Shown: in pieces, positions 1-9,841 of the stretch
How positions within the stretch are numbered: position 1 is the first letter of the stretch
Layout of the letters: each line of letters opens with the position of its first letter
Program-made: the position numbers and the translations under genes
The notes under the pieces: generated by a model
The model's database searches: none
The model's input: the letters and a program-made list of their open reading frames with translations, nothing else
What the model was told of the DNA's origin: nothing
NCBI GenBank assembly: GCA_947177395.1
Contig: CAMWUI010000004.1
Span: forward strand, 17,846-81,845
DNA length: 64,000 nt
Direction: 5' to 3'
DNA from: an uncultured Paraprevotella sp.
GTDB lineage: Bacteria; Bacteroidota; Bacteroidia; Bacteroidales; Bacteroidaceae

Positions 1-119
1 TGTATTCTGTGTCAGGACAGCTTGTGTATAAAGGAAACAGCCGTCGTATCCGGATACCTTCAGCCGGTGTTTACGTCGTGTCGGTAGGTGACAGAACGTT
101 GAGAGTGGTTGTGCTTTGA
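1..119 (+). CDS. C-terminus of a protein with a T9SS-like sorting domain (5' truncated)
   Basis: Only the last 38 codons are in the window, read from base 3 to the TGA at 117-119. The peptide has the pattern of the type A C-terminal sorting or adhesin-like domains of Bacteroidetes exported enzymes: a G-x-L-V-Y turn, then I-P-S-A-G-V-Y-V-V, then a final basic and hydrophobic strand ending RVVVL. It lies upstream of and on the same strand as the pectin-degrading genes, so it is probably another extracellular enzyme of that locus, but the catalytic part lies outside the window. The assignment rests only on the tail pattern. Confidence 0.6.
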   Translation, partial: YSVSGQLVYKGNSRRIRIPSAGVYVVSVGDRTLRVVVL

Positions 120-137
120 TGTGCAGATTCTGTGGAA

Positions 138-169
138 TTTGCATAATAGGGATGATTTGACTAACTTTG
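138..169 (+). promoter_or_regulatory. Bacteroides-type promoter for the rhamnogalacturonan gene run
   Basis: TTTG at 138-141, a 20-base spacer, and TAACTTTG at 162-169 match the TTTG-N19-21-TAnnTTTG consensus. Transcription would start near 176, leaving about 80 bases before the ATG at 255. This suggests the GH2-to-DUF4861 genes can be transcribed independently of the preceding gene. Confidence 0.65.
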
Positions 170-254
170 CCCTTGTCCTTGACAACCACTGTGACTTTCA
201 TGGAAAAACATGCGGTGTCTGTTAAATAACCGTCATCTGCTAAAAGAAATCAAG

Positions 255-2678
255 ATGATTCGAAAATTGCTTTTATTGTTAGTTTTTGTGATTCCTTTGT
301 CTCTGGCAGAGGCTTATGCGGTCGTGGGGGAACTGAACCTTAATCGGGGCTGGAAGTTTCATTACGGAGATATGACTGGTGCTGAAACCGTTGGCTTTGA
401 TGACAGCAAATGGGAAATGATCAATGTGCCGCATGATTTCCAGATTCATCAACCATGGGTAGAACCTTCTGCCGATGAGAAGCCGGATTTTACCAACCAA
501 ATGGCAAACATCGTCAGCCGCCTCAGTTCAAGAGGATTTAAAGAGATGGGAGTAGGGTGGTACCGTAAGGCAATCTGTCCGGATGATTCCTGGAAGGGGA
601 AAAAGGTGTTGCTTGATTTCGGAGGTATAATGCTTGTAGGTGATGTCTATCTGAACGGAGAACGTGTCGGAGGAACGGATTACGGTTATCTTGGATTTGA
701 AGTAGACATTACCGACAGGTTGATATACGGACAACCGAATATTATTGCAGTGCGGGCGGATACGGGAACTCCGGAAAATTCGAGATGGTATACCGGCGGG
801 GGACTTTATCGGGATGTCTGGCTTCGGCTTAAAGATTTGAAACAACATTTCACCCGTCATCCTCTGGCTATTACTACGCCTGTTGTGGACCGTACCCGCT
901 CTTCGGTGGTTGTGAATGCCGAAATAGCAACCTTTGTAAAGACGGACAGCATACGGGTGGGCATAGAGATTTTTGATAATGAGGGAAACAAAATTTACGG
1001 TAGCGACAGAAAACATTGGTCTCACCCCCGTCAGCATGTGAGGGAGTTTCGTCTTGATAGTATCCTGCTGGATAATGTGATGCTTTGGGATTGTGACAAT
1101 CCTGTATTGTACACGCTTGAGGCATCCATTTATCGTCCGGACGGTACGGTGGTCGATAAGGTTCGCGAACGGTTTGGAATCCGTTCCGTTGAATTTTCTC
1201 CCGAATACGGCATGAAGCTCAACGGCAAGAAAGTCCTTTTGAAAGGAATTGCCAATCATCATACCCTCGGAGCGCTCGGCGCAGCTGCATATCCGGCTGC
1301 CATGGAAAAGAGAATCAAACTGCTGAAAGAATTCGGATTCAATCATATCCGTACCTCTCACAATCCTTATAGCGAATCGTTTCTTGATCTTTGCGACGAG
1401 TATGGCATCCTTGTGGTAGACGAACTTTATGACAAATGGACCCGTCAATATTCCGGAGGACGCGTTCCGTGGAGCCAAAGATGGCAGGAAGATGTGCCGG
1501 AATGGGTCAGAAGAGACCGAAACCACCCGTCGGTAGTGATGTGGAGCCTTGGAAACGAGTTGCAATTGATTCCCGATCTGCAATACAATGACTGGGGTAT
1601 CACTCCTTATAAACTCCAGAAAACGCTACTTGAACGTTATGATACGACCCGTCCGGTGACGGTTGCCATGCATCCGCGGGGACGCAATGAACATACGGAC
1701 TCTTTGCCGGCCCCCCTTGTAATGGAGACAGACATAGCCGCTTACAATTATCGCTATATGTATTTCCCCGGCGATTCCCGTCGTTTCCCATGGATGATTT
1801 TCTATCAGAGCGAGGCCAATACTAGTAATCTCGGCCCCAATTTCTTTGAAATGGATCTTGACCGGGTTGTAGGTCTGGCATATTGGGGAATGATAGATTA
1901 TCTCGGGGAATCTCATGGATGGCCGGCAAAGGGATGGACTCAGGGCGTGTTTGACATATCGTTGGAGCCTAAGCCTATGGCGTATTTCCTTCGCAGTTTC
2001 TTTAAGCCCGATGAGCCGATGGTGTATATCGCGCCGTTTGAGAATACGGGAACAAAAGAGTGGAACGGAGTGGTCATGGGAGGTAAGAAGTTTACCGACA
2101 GTTGGAATTTCAATAAAGGAGATACCATTGATTTATACACATATACGAATGCCGGGGAGGTCGAACTGCTGCTTAACGGGAAGAGTCTTGGGCGTAAGAA
2201 GAATGATTTGGGGGATGCCCGGAAACGCAACAGGATAATCTGGGAGGGCATACCTTATGCCCCCGGTAAAATAGAAGCCGTCTCATATAACAACGGATCG
2301 GATAAGCCTGTTGCCCGTCATACGCTTTCCACATACGGGCGTGCAAAAAAGATGAAAGTGACCGGAGACAAAAAAGATTGGAAAGCGGATGGGACAGACC
2401 TTATACACGTCAAGGTGGAAGCCGTAGATAACCGGGGATTGCGGGATAAGTCGGCTGATTCTTTTCTTGAATTTGAAGTCGAGGGAAATGCCGAAATCGT
2501 TGGGGTGATAAATGGAGACATGAACAGTCATGAACTTTCTACGGGTACCGGCAGAAAGTTGTATAACGGCACCGCTACAGTCATCCTTAGAAGTAGCATG
2601 GAGCCCGGAATTGTGACTTTGCGAGTCCGGTCAGCAGATTTTCATGAAGTATCTGAATCTTTTAAAACAATTAAATAA
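255..2678 (+). CDS. Glycoside hydrolase family 2 (beta-galactosidase-like)
   Basis: Secreted GH2 exo-enzyme, probably removing galactose-type residues from rhamnogalacturonan-I side chains; the exact sugar is inferred from context. The start at 255 is chosen because it opens a clean signal peptide (MIRKLLLLLVFVIPLSLAEA); an in-frame ATG at 210 would add 15 polar residues. Domain order is the usual jelly roll (about residues 25-200), Ig-like domain (200-310), TIM barrel (about 315-590) and C-terminal beta domains. The barrel shows the HNPYSESFLDLCDEYG motif, the acid/base in WSLGNE (E435) and the putative nucleophile in YQSEAN (E520). The stop overlaps the next start by one base (TAATG), so it is translationally coupled to the PL11 gene. 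Confidence 0.88.
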   Translation: MIRKLLLLLVFVIPLSLAEAYAVVGELNLNRGWKFHYGDMTGAETVGFDDSKWEMINVPHDFQIHQPWVEPSADEKPDFTNQMANIVSRLSSRGFKEMGVGWYRKAICPDDSWKGKKVLLDFGGIMLVGDVYLNGERVGGTDYGYLGFEVDITDRLIYGQPNIIAVRADTGTPENSRWYTGGGLYRDVWLRLKDLKQHFTRHPLAITTPVVDRTRSSVVVNAEIATFVKTDSIRVGIEIFDNEGNKIYGSDRKHWSHPRQHVREFRLDSILLDNVMLWDCDNPVLYTLEASIYRPDGTVVDKVRERFGIRSVEFSPEYGMKLNGKKVLLKGIANHHTLGALGAAAYPAAMEKRIKLLKEFGFNHIRTSHNPYSESFLDLCDEYGILVVDELYDKWTRQYSGGRVPWSQRWQEDVPEWVRRDRNHPSVVMWSLGNELQLIPDLQYNDWGITPYKLQKTLLERYDTTRPVTVAMHPRGRNEHTDSLPAPLVMETDIAAYNYRYMYFPGDSRRFPWMIFYQSEANTSNLGPNFFEMDLDRVVGLAYWGMIDYLGESHGWPAKGWTQGVFDISLEPKPMAYFLRSFFKPDEPMVYIAPFENTGTKEWNGVVMGGKKFTDSWNFNKGDTIDLYTYTNAGEVELLLNGKSLGRKKNDLGDARKRNRIIWEGIPYAPGKIEAVSYNNGSDKPVARHTLSTYGRAKKMKVTGDKKDWKADGTDLIHVKVEAVDNRGLRDKSADSFLEFEVEGNAEIVGVINGDMNSHELSTGTGRKLYNGTATVILRSSMEPGIVTLRVRSADFHEVSESFKTIK

Positions 2679-4573
2679 TGCATCTCTTTAATTTGAAGCT
2701 ATTTCGTTCATATCATACCGTATGTACGTGTCTGGCCACGATGTGCACAGCTGTTTTCCCTGTGTTTATGACCGCTCAGTCCGCCTATGACTATTCTGGA
2801 TTGAAGGTGGAGAAACTCAATCGCGGCGTCGTGGCGATAAGAGAATCGGAGGATTCTGTAGTCGTGTCGTGGCGTTATTTATCAACGGATTCTGAGAACC
2901 AGAAGTTTGATGTCTACCGCGACGGTAAGAAAGTAAACCGTGCGCCCATAACGCAAGCGACATTCTTTAAAGACGGTTTACCAAAAGGAAAATCTGTCAG
3001 ATACGAAGTAAAGGCTTTGAAAGGAGGGCTCGGGGGAGAGTACATGCTTTCTGCCGATGCTCCAGCGGGATATATTGATATTCCGCTCGACAAACCGGAA
3101 CTCGGTGTTGATCCATTTGGCAAGGAGTATTTTTATGTAGCCAATGACGCTTCTGTGGGTGATGTGGACGGTGACGGGCAGTTCGAAATCTTTTTGAAAT
3201 GGGATCCGACTAATTCCCACGATAATGCTCACAATGGTTTTACGGGTCCCACGTTGATTGATTGTTACAGACTTGACGGAACGAAATTATGGCGGATAGA
3301 CTTGGGCGAGAACATTCGTTCCGGTGCTCATTACACTCAGTTTCTGGTGGCGGACTTTGACGGTGACGGTTGTGCGGAACTCATCTGCAAGACAGCGGAC
3401 GGAACCCAGGACGGTACGGGGAAGGTTATCGGCGACCGACGTGCAGACTACCGCAACATGAAAGGAAGAATAATTGCCGGTCCGGAATATCTTACTGTTT
3501 TTAACGGCCGGACAGGAGCGGCGATGGCGACAACTCAGTATCTTCCGGAAAGGGGAGAACTCAAGGATTGGGGCGACAGCTATGCCAACAGATCTGAACG
3601 TTATCTTGCCGCTACGGCTTACCTCGACGGCAAGACTCTCTCGGCCGTTATGTGCAGAGGGTATTATGCAAAAAGCGTGCTTGCTGCCTACGATTGGGAC
3701 GGAAAGGAACTTAAAGTGCGCTGGGTATTCGATAGCAGTAATCCGGGATGTGAGGCTTATGCCGGTCAGGGAAATCACAATCTTAGAGTAGCGGACGTAG
3801 ACGGTGACGGATGTGACGAGATTATTTATGGGCAGATGGCTGTGGACCATGACGGCACGGGGCTTTATTCGACAGGGATGTATCACGGGGATGCCATTCA
3901 TTTGATCTCAGATGTAGCCAATCGGAAATATTATGTATGGGGATGCCATGAAAACAAGAAAGACGGTACTACATTGCGGGATGCCGCTACGGGGGACGTG
4001 ATCCTTCGTTTTCCCAGCAACAAGGATATCGGCAGGTGTATGGCGGCGGACATAGATCCCAATTATCCCGGAGTTGAACTTTGGTCTCCGAATACCGGAG
4101 GTGTCAGGGCTTTCGACGGTACGCTTATCTCACCGGAAATGAAGTTTAAGAGCGAGGTGTCCGCGGGTATACCTGTGAATATGGCGGTATGGTGGGACGG
4201 TGATCTTCTTCGGGAATTGCTTGATAAAAATGAAGTGAGCAAGTATAATCCGCAGACGGGAGCCTGTGACGTGATAAAGGTATTTGAGGGATGCATGTGG
4301 AACAACGGCACAAAAGCGAATCCCTGTCTCCAGGGGGATATCATAGGGGACTGGCGGGAAGAAGTGCTTATGCGCACAGAGGACAGCCGCCATCTCCGGC
4401 TTTATGTCACGACCGAGCCCACGGCTTACCGTTTCCATTCATTCTTGGAGGATCCTGCTTATCGTCACAGTCTTGCCAACCAGAATGTAGCTTATAATCA
4501 GCCAACGCAACCCGGATTTTATTTCGGTCCGGAACTTAAAGGAAAGAAATTCAGAGGAACATTGATCAAATAA
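2678..4573 (+). CDS. Rhamnogalacturonan lyase, polysaccharide lyase family 11
   Basis: 631 residues with an N-terminal export signal (about residues 1-34, ending near MTAQS). The mature start (YDYSGLKVEKLNRGVVAIRE), an Fn3-like N-terminal region and a beta-propeller with repeated calcium-type loops such as DVDGDGQFEIF, DFDGDGCAELIC and DVDGDGCDEIIYG are characteristic of PL11. The family cleaves the rhamnose-galacturonate backbone of RG-I by beta-elimination, leaving unsaturated ends that a GH105 (encoded two genes downstream) can remove. The length is normal for PL11. It overlaps the GH2 stop by one base and is followed by the esterase after 7 bases, indicating one operon. Confidence 0.92.
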   Translation: MHLFNLKLFRSYHTVCTCLATMCTAVFPVFMTAQSAYDYSGLKVEKLNRGVVAIRESEDSVVVSWRYLSTDSENQKFDVYRDGKKVNRAPITQATFFKDGLPKGKSVRYEVKALKGGLGGEYMLSADAPAGYIDIPLDKPELGVDPFGKEYFYVANDASVGDVDGDGQFEIFLKWDPTNSHDNAHNGFTGPTLIDCYRLDGTKLWRIDLGENIRSGAHYTQFLVADFDGDGCAELICKTADGTQDGTGKVIGDRRADYRNMKGRIIAGPEYLTVFNGRTGAAMATTQYLPERGELKDWGDSYANRSERYLAATAYLDGKTLSAVMCRGYYAKSVLAAYDWDGKELKVRWVFDSSNPGCEAYAGQGNHNLRVADVDGDGCDEIIYGQMAVDHDGTGLYSTGMYHGDAIHLISDVANRKYYVWGCHENKKDGTTLRDAATGDVILRFPSNKDIGRCMAADIDPNYPGVELWSPNTGGVRAFDGTLISPEMKFKSEVSAGIPVNMAVWWDGDLLRELLDKNEVSKYNPQTGACDVIKVFEGCMWNNGTKANPCLQGDIIGDWREEVLMRTEDSRHLRLYVTTEPTAYRFHSFLEDPAYRHSLANQNVAYNQPTQPGFYFGPELKGKKFRGTLIK

Positions 4574-4580
4574 AAGAAAA

Positions 4581-7397
4581 ATGAAACGTTTTGTTCTTGG
4601 TTTTATAGCGATGTCTTTTTTCGTGTCCGTGGCTTGTTTCGGGCAGAATCATGTGGCATCTCCCATGAAAGATATCAACGGAGTCGTAGACAATACCCTT
4701 GACAGCCTCAACAAGGCGCGTACAGCACGTCCGGTTGCCGGTTCTACGAGAATCGGTTCAAATCCTGTGCTTTTCCTGGTTGGTAATTCAACTATGCGTA
4801 CCGGTACGCTGGGTAACGGCGATAACGGACAATGGGGGTGGGGGTATTTTATGCCGGAATATTTCGATGCCTCAAAAATTACAGTCGAAAATCATGCTCT
4901 CGGAGGGATGAGTAGCCGCACATTCTATAACCGTCTGTGGAGAGAGGTGGCGGAAGGTATAAAACCGGGTGACTGGGTTATAATCGAACTCGGCCATAAT
5001 GACAACGGACCGTATGACAGCGGGAGAGCGCGTGCATCGATACCGGGTATCGGTGAGGAAAGCCTTGAGGTGACGATAAAGGAAACCGGAGTGAAAGATA
5101 CGGTTTATTCTTATGGAGAGTATATGCGCCGCTATGTCCGTGAAGTGAAATCGCTTGGCGCACATCCTATATTGTTCTCACTGACTCCGAGAAACGCGTG
5201 GGTGGACAAGGACAGTACCGTCGTTGCGCGGGTGAACAAGACTTTCGGACTTTGGGCAAAACAGGTGGCTGAGTCGGAAAATATACCGTTTGTCGACCTT
5301 AACGATATAACGGCAAGGAAATATGAACGTTTCGGCAAGGAAAAGGTAAAGACAATGTTCTATATCGACCGTATTCACACTTCGGAATTCGGTGCGAGGG
5401 TGAATGCCGAGTCTGCTGTGGAAGGACTTGCCGCTCTTGAGGGAGTAGCATTGAAGGATTACCTTCTGCCAGTGGAACAGGATACTATAACCGGTTCGTC
5501 AAGGAAAGGAAACAACCCTGTGGTTTTTACAATCGGTGACAGCACGGTTAAGAACGAAGACAGCGGTGAAGACAGTATGTGGGGGTGGGGCAGTGTGCTC
5601 GAAGAATTTTTCGATGCGGCCGGAATCAGTGTGGAAAACCATGCCATGGCCGGGCGCAGTGCCAGAACTTTTCTTGACGAGGGAAGATGGGACAAAGTCT
5701 ACAAAGCTTTACGTCCCGGAGATTATGTCATCATGCAGTTCGGTCATAATGATGGTGGGGACATCAACACCGGCAAGGCACGCGGCGAACTTCACGGCGC
5801 GGGACCCGAAAGCAAAGTCTTTAGAATGGAAAAGACCGGGAAGAATCAGGTTGTGTATACGTATGGATGGTACCTGCGCAAATTTATTCTGGATGCGAAA
5901 GAGAAAGGTGCCATTCCAATTGTGTTAAGCCATACTCCGCGAAACAAGTGGCATGACGGGAAGATAGAAAGCAATGCGAACGATTTCGGGTTGTGGGCGC
6001 GTCAGGCAGCCCGTCAGGCTGGTGCTTATTTTATAGATCTGAATAGTATTTCCGGAAAGAAGTTGCAGGCTCTTGGAGAAAACAACACTTCTTCTTTTTT
6101 CAAAAACGATCATACACATACCTCCCAAAAAGGCGCGAGGCTTAACGCCGGGAGTATTGTGGAAGGGATTCGGGGGCTGGATTGCGGGCTGAAGACGTAC
6201 TTAAAGCCGATGAATTTCACATTCCGGTTGGACGGGGATATTCCGGCTTACAATGAATATGACGGTTTCGGGTATGACTGCGGCACGTTCCCGTCAAAAA
6301 ACGGGGAACGGCCGTATTACTTTTCTCTGCGGGTGCCGGACGGCAATTATCTTGTGACTCTGACTCTGGGAAACCGCAAGCGGAAGAGTGTGACAACTGT
6401 AAGAGCCGAGAGCAGGAGATTGATGCTCGATGGCGCAGAAGTCAAAAAGGGCGGACGCAAGTCCTGTTCTTTTGTCGTGAATAAAAGATGCACCGCGATA
6501 AACCTGACAGATTCTGTAAAGATAAATCCGCGGGAAGTGGGAACCTTTACATGGGACGACAGACTGACTCTTGAGATAACCGGGAAATCACCGTCTGTAA
6601 GTGAAATTACCATACGTCCCGTCACTGATGCCGACAGTGTGACTACGGTTTTCCTCTGTGGAAACAGTACGGTTGTGGATCAGACCGGAGAACCTTGGAC
6701 GAGTTGGGGACAGATAATACCGGCTTATTTTGATGACAAGGTCGCCATCTCTAATCATGCCGAGAGTGGAGAGAGGGCTTCATCGTTTCTTGCTTCCCGA
6801 CGCCTTGACAAAGTGTTTTCCATGGCAAAGCCAGGTGACTGGATTGTCATGGAATTCGGGCATAACGATCAGAAAGAGAAAGGCCCCGGCAAGGGAGCGT
6901 ACTATAACTTTTCGACGAATCTGAAGATATTTGTCGACCGCGCCCGGAAGGCTGGTTTGCATCCGTTGTTTGTAACTCCCACGGCACGGAGGTTCTTTAA
7001 TGAAGATGGCAGCGTGCGGGACACGCATCTGGACTATCCCGAAGCCATGCGCAAGGTGGCCGAGCGCGAGGGTGTGCCGGTGATAGAACTGAACGGTATG
7101 ACGAAACAGCTTTATCGGGCATTGGGAGAAGAACAGTCCAAAAAGGCATTCGTACATTATCCGGCCGGTACATATCCGGGGCAGAAGGATGCTTGGGCGG
7201 ACAATACTCATTTTAATGCCTACGGTGCCACGCAGGTGGCCAAATGTGTCGTGGAAGGCATCCGCAAGGTCGCTCCGGAATTGGCAAGACACTTGATAGA
7301 TTTGCCTCGCTATTCTCCGGAGCATCCGGATGATCCCGAGACGTTCTATTGGCCGAAAGCTTTGTCCTCCCAGATAGAGAAGCCTTATGGAAATTGA
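4581..7397 (+). CDS. Triple-domain SGNH rhamnogalacturonan acetylesterase (CE12-like)
   Basis: 938 residues with a signal peptide (about 1-21). Three SGNH-hydrolase domains lie in one chain. Domain 1 has the nucleophile in GNSTM (S70), GHNDN and the D263-x-x-H266 dyad. Domain 2 has GDSTV (S321), GHNDG and D510-x-x-H513. A beta-sandwich segment (about residues 545-680, FRLDGDIPAYNEYDGFGYD) precedes domain 3 with GNSTV (S696), GHNDQ and D874-x-x-H877. All three catalytic sets look intact. CE12 enzymes remove O-acetyl groups from galacturonate in RG-I so that lyases can act. A single SGNH domain is usual, sometimes two; three is uncommon. It lies in the same operon as PL11 and GH105. Confidence 0.9.
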   Translation: MKRFVLGFIAMSFFVSVACFGQNHVASPMKDINGVVDNTLDSLNKARTARPVAGSTRIGSNPVLFLVGNSTMRTGTLGNGDNGQWGWGYFMPEYFDASKITVENHALGGMSSRTFYNRLWREVAEGIKPGDWVIIELGHNDNGPYDSGRARASIPGIGEESLEVTIKETGVKDTVYSYGEYMRRYVREVKSLGAHPILFSLTPRNAWVDKDSTVVARVNKTFGLWAKQVAESENIPFVDLNDITARKYERFGKEKVKTMFYIDRIHTSEFGARVNAESAVEGLAALEGVALKDYLLPVEQDTITGSSRKGNNPVVFTIGDSTVKNEDSGEDSMWGWGSVLEEFFDAAGISVENHAMAGRSARTFLDEGRWDKVYKALRPGDYVIMQFGHNDGGDINTGKARGELHGAGPESKVFRMEKTGKNQVVYTYGWYLRKFILDAKEKGAIPIVLSHTPRNKWHDGKIESNANDFGLWARQAARQAGAYFIDLNSISGKKLQALGENNTSSFFKNDHTHTSQKGARLNAGSIVEGIRGLDCGLKTYLKPMNFTFRLDGDIPAYNEYDGFGYDCGTFPSKNGERPYYFSLRVPDGNYLVTLTLGNRKRKSVTTVRAESRRLMLDGAEVKKGGRKSCSFVVNKRCTAINLTDSVKINPREVGTFTWDDRLTLEITGKSPSVSEITIRPVTDADSVTTVFLCGNSTVVDQTGEPWTSWGQIIPAYFDDKVAISNHAESGERASSFLASRRLDKVFSMAKPGDWIVMEFGHNDQKEKGPGKGAYYNFSTNLKIFVDRARKAGLHPLFVTPTARRFFNEDGSVRDTHLDYPEAMRKVAEREGVPVIELNGMTKQLYRALGEEQSKKAFVHYPAGTYPGQKDAWADNTHFNAYGATQVAKCVVEGIRKVAPELARHLIDLPRYSPEHPDDPETFYWPKALSSQIEKPYGN

Positions 7398-7441
7398 ACA
7401 CGGTTCGGGGAGTTATGAATTTTAAAGTAGTTCTATAAACG

Positions 7442-8866
7442 ATGATTATGAATAGATACCTTTTGTTTGTATGTGTTTCGGTGATGTTGGGCAGTTGTGC
7501 TGAAAAGAAAAACCGGGTGGCTGAAGAAATCAATGATTCCACGTCTCCGCTCCATTTGCTGAGGCCGGATTACAAAATACCTTACGGTGAACTTGATGTG
7601 GATTCTGTCAAAGCTGATGTTGACAGGGTTTTTGAGTATATAAGCAGTGTCACGCCAGCCAAGGTCGTGGATGAGAATGGGAATGAGATAGAACCGGAGA
7701 CGGTGCTTCCCGACAGTGCGAAACTGAACCAGGGTACGTTCCGGCTGACGAGCTATGAATGGGCGGTGGCATATATGGCACTTCTTGATGCGGCCCGGAT
7801 ACTGGAAGAGCCGCGTTACAGCGCTTATGTGACCGGTCGTATCGGTTTTCTCGGTAAGGTCGCTCCTGCATTTGAAGAACTTTATCAGCGTACCAGCCGT
7901 CCTGACGGACAGATGAGACAGGTGATAGCTCCGGCTTCGCTCGATGATGCGGGGGCTATGTCCGGGGCGTTTATGCTGGCGGCTCTCTGTGATTCCTCGC
8001 TTGATGTGAAGGACATCATCGAGCGTTATTATAATATAGTAGAGACGGCTGCTTTGCGTTTACCCGACGGTACGATTGCGAGAAACCGGCCGCATCACAA
8101 CTCCGTATGGCTCGACGACATGTTTATGGCCCTTCCCGCCATGGCTGTCAGAAGCAAGTATACCGGCAATCCTTCATATCTTGATGACGCGGCAAGGACT
8201 GCCCTCGGTTTCTTCCGGCGGATGTGGATGCCTGAAAAGCAGCTTTTCCGCCATGGGTATGTGGAAGGACTCGAAACACAGCCTCGCATGGCTTGGGGAC
8301 GGGCCAACGGATGGGCGTTGCTGACGATGTGCCGTTTGCTTGATGAGTTGCCAGAGGAACATACCGGAAGACAAGCGATTCTTGATATGTATAAACAGCA
8401 TGTGAGAGGGCTGACCGACTGTCAGAATAAAGATGGTTTCTGGCATCAGTTGCTCGACAGAAACGATTCTTATCCGGAGACGTCGGCTACAGCAATCTTC
8501 GCTTATTGTATAGCCCACGGAGTAAACAGCGGGTGGCTTGACGCGGTCACTTACGGTCCCGTGGCCCAGTTGGCTTGGGAAGCTGTTTCTACAAAGATAA
8601 ACGACCGGGGGGAAGTGGAGGATGTGTGTGTCGGTACGGGTATGGGATTTGAACCGGCATACTATTACTACCGGCCAGTGAGTGCAAAGGCGGCACATGG
8701 ATACGGTCCTGTCATCTGGGCCGGTGCCGAAATGGTGAAGATGCTCGAGAGTGGTTATCCGAGGGTAAACGATAGTGCGGTTCATTATTACAGAAAAGAT
8801 CCGCATGCCTCCACTCCCATATTCTCACTCGATGAGAACGGGGAAGCTATTGAAATAAAACATTGA
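7442..8866 (+). CDS. Unsaturated rhamnogalacturonyl hydrolase, GH105
   Basis: 474 residues; the N-terminus MIMNRYLLFVCVSVMLGSC carries a lipobox, so it is probably a lipoprotein (the ATG at 7448 is an alternative start). The body is an (alpha/alpha)6 barrel with NSVWLDDMFMALPAMA, ARANGWALLTMCRLLDEL and ETSATAIFAYCIAHG, typical of the YteR/YesR family that hydrolyses the unsaturated galacturonyl residue left by rhamnogalacturonan lyases. This matches the PL11 gene two positions upstream. Its stop overlaps the start of the DUF4861 gene. Confidence 0.9.
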   Translation: MIMNRYLLFVCVSVMLGSCAEKKNRVAEEINDSTSPLHLLRPDYKIPYGELDVDSVKADVDRVFEYISSVTPAKVVDENGNEIEPETVLPDSAKLNQGTFRLTSYEWAVAYMALLDAARILEEPRYSAYVTGRIGFLGKVAPAFEELYQRTSRPDGQMRQVIAPASLDDAGAMSGAFMLAALCDSSLDVKDIIERYYNIVETAALRLPDGTIARNRPHHNSVWLDDMFMALPAMAVRSKYTGNPSYLDDAARTALGFFRRMWMPEKQLFRHGYVEGLETQPRMAWGRANGWALLTMCRLLDELPEEHTGRQAILDMYKQHVRGLTDCQNKDGFWHQLLDRNDSYPETSATAIFAYCIAHGVNSGWLDAVTYGPVAQLAWEAVSTKINDRGEVEDVCVGTGMGFEPAYYYYRPVSAKAAHGYGPVIWAGAEMVKMLESGYPRVNDSAVHYYRKDPHASTPIFSLDENGEAIEIKH

Positions 8867-9756
8867 TGACTATGATGCGATTTATTTGTATCCTGATGCT
8901 GTCGGGATGTTGTGTGTATTCCCATGCGGATACCGATGCCTATATTAAATTGTTTGACCATCATGGCAAACATCCGAGAGTCGTTTCGGTCACGTTTCCG
9001 GGAAACGCGAATACGCTCGACATGTATAACAGCATATACGGACACGGTGCGGTGATAGAAAACCCTTGGGTGGCATTCAGAATCTATATGGACAACCGGC
9101 AGAGTCTGGACCTGTATGTCAAGCAGAAACCGCAAATGGAATTGGATGTCACCGGTTTTTATACTACTCCGGAGCAACTTGCCGGAGGGTATGGCTGCGA
9201 TGTGCTTTGGGCGGGGAAAAGCATTGCCGCCGGTTCATTCAGGGGCTGGCAGGACAATGCCCCCGTGACGATAGATACCGTGTCGGCAAGGACACAGACG
9301 GTGCTTTCCTCCTCGTGTGTAGAGGTGGTCGACAGGGAATGGGTGTATAACGGGCATAAAATCAATATGTTGCAGAAATACAGCGTGAAGGAGGATTCAC
9401 GTGACCTTTGGGTGGAGATTACCTTGGAGGGACATGAGGATACGGATTTGTTTTGTACGGGAATACAGAAACTTGAAATCGATAACACCGGGTTTATCCG
9501 GCAACATGGCGTGGCCGCCTCGTGGGGAAAGAACGTGCCTGACAAGTCTTACCCCGATATGGTGGAGCAGGTCGGTCTTTCGATCTTTATTGATACCGAA
9601 TATATTGTGGATGTCGTGGAGGACGAACTGAATTATATATTTGTGGTACGTCCCGACCGGAACGGGAAGATACGTTATAAAGTGAGAGCTGCGGGAGACC
9701 GGGAGAAAGACGGCTTCAAGTCGGCGCAACAATGGTTCGATGCTATCGAAAAATAA
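8866..9756 (+). CDS. DUF4861 family exported protein
   Basis: About 296 residues. An ATG at 8866 overlaps the GH105 stop by one base and is preferred to the TTG at 8863. The N-terminus (MTMMRFICILMLSGCCVYSHA) is an export signal and contains a possible lipobox LSGC. The rest matches the DUF4861 pattern, with an all-beta fold suggested by regular alternating strands (for example NPWVAFRIYMDNRQSLDLYVK and GGYGCDVLWAGKSIAAGSF). DUF4861 proteins are recurrent partners in pectin utilisation loci, but I know of no securely assigned reaction, so none is given. It is the last gene before a strong terminator. Confidence 0.8.
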   Translation: MTMMRFICILMLSGCCVYSHADTDAYIKLFDHHGKHPRVVSVTFPGNANTLDMYNSIYGHGAVIENPWVAFRIYMDNRQSLDLYVKQKPQMELDVTGFYTTPEQLAGGYGCDVLWAGKSIAAGSFRGWQDNAPVTIDTVSARTQTVLSSSCVEVVDREWVYNGHKINMLQKYSVKEDSRDLWVEITLEGHEDTDLFCTGIQKLEIDNTGFIRQHGVAASWGKNVPDKSYPDMVEQVGLSIFIDTEYIVDVVEDELNYIFVVRPDRNGKIRYKVRAAGDREKDGFKSAQQWFDAIEK

Positions 9757-9769
9757 CGTCTTGAGAAAA

Positions 9770-9825
9770 GAAAATCGCCTCCGGAAAGTTAGTAGACAAC
9801 CTTCCGGAGGCGATTTTCTTTTTAT
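9770..9825. terminator. Bidirectional rho-independent terminator between convergent genes
   Basis: Long stem of about 18 bp (arms around 9770-9787 and 9801-9818, with CGCCTCCGGAA opposite TTCCGGAGGCG) followed by a T tract on the + strand and, on the other strand, by TTTTCTTTTC. It serves both the pectin gene run (+) and the flavodoxin gene (-). Confidence 0.9.
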
Positions 9826-9841
9826 TGTTGATTCTCTGTAT

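Noticed and set aside
528..1583. 351-codon open frame antisense to the GH2 gene
   Set aside because: Shadow of a well-supported GH2 coding sequence.
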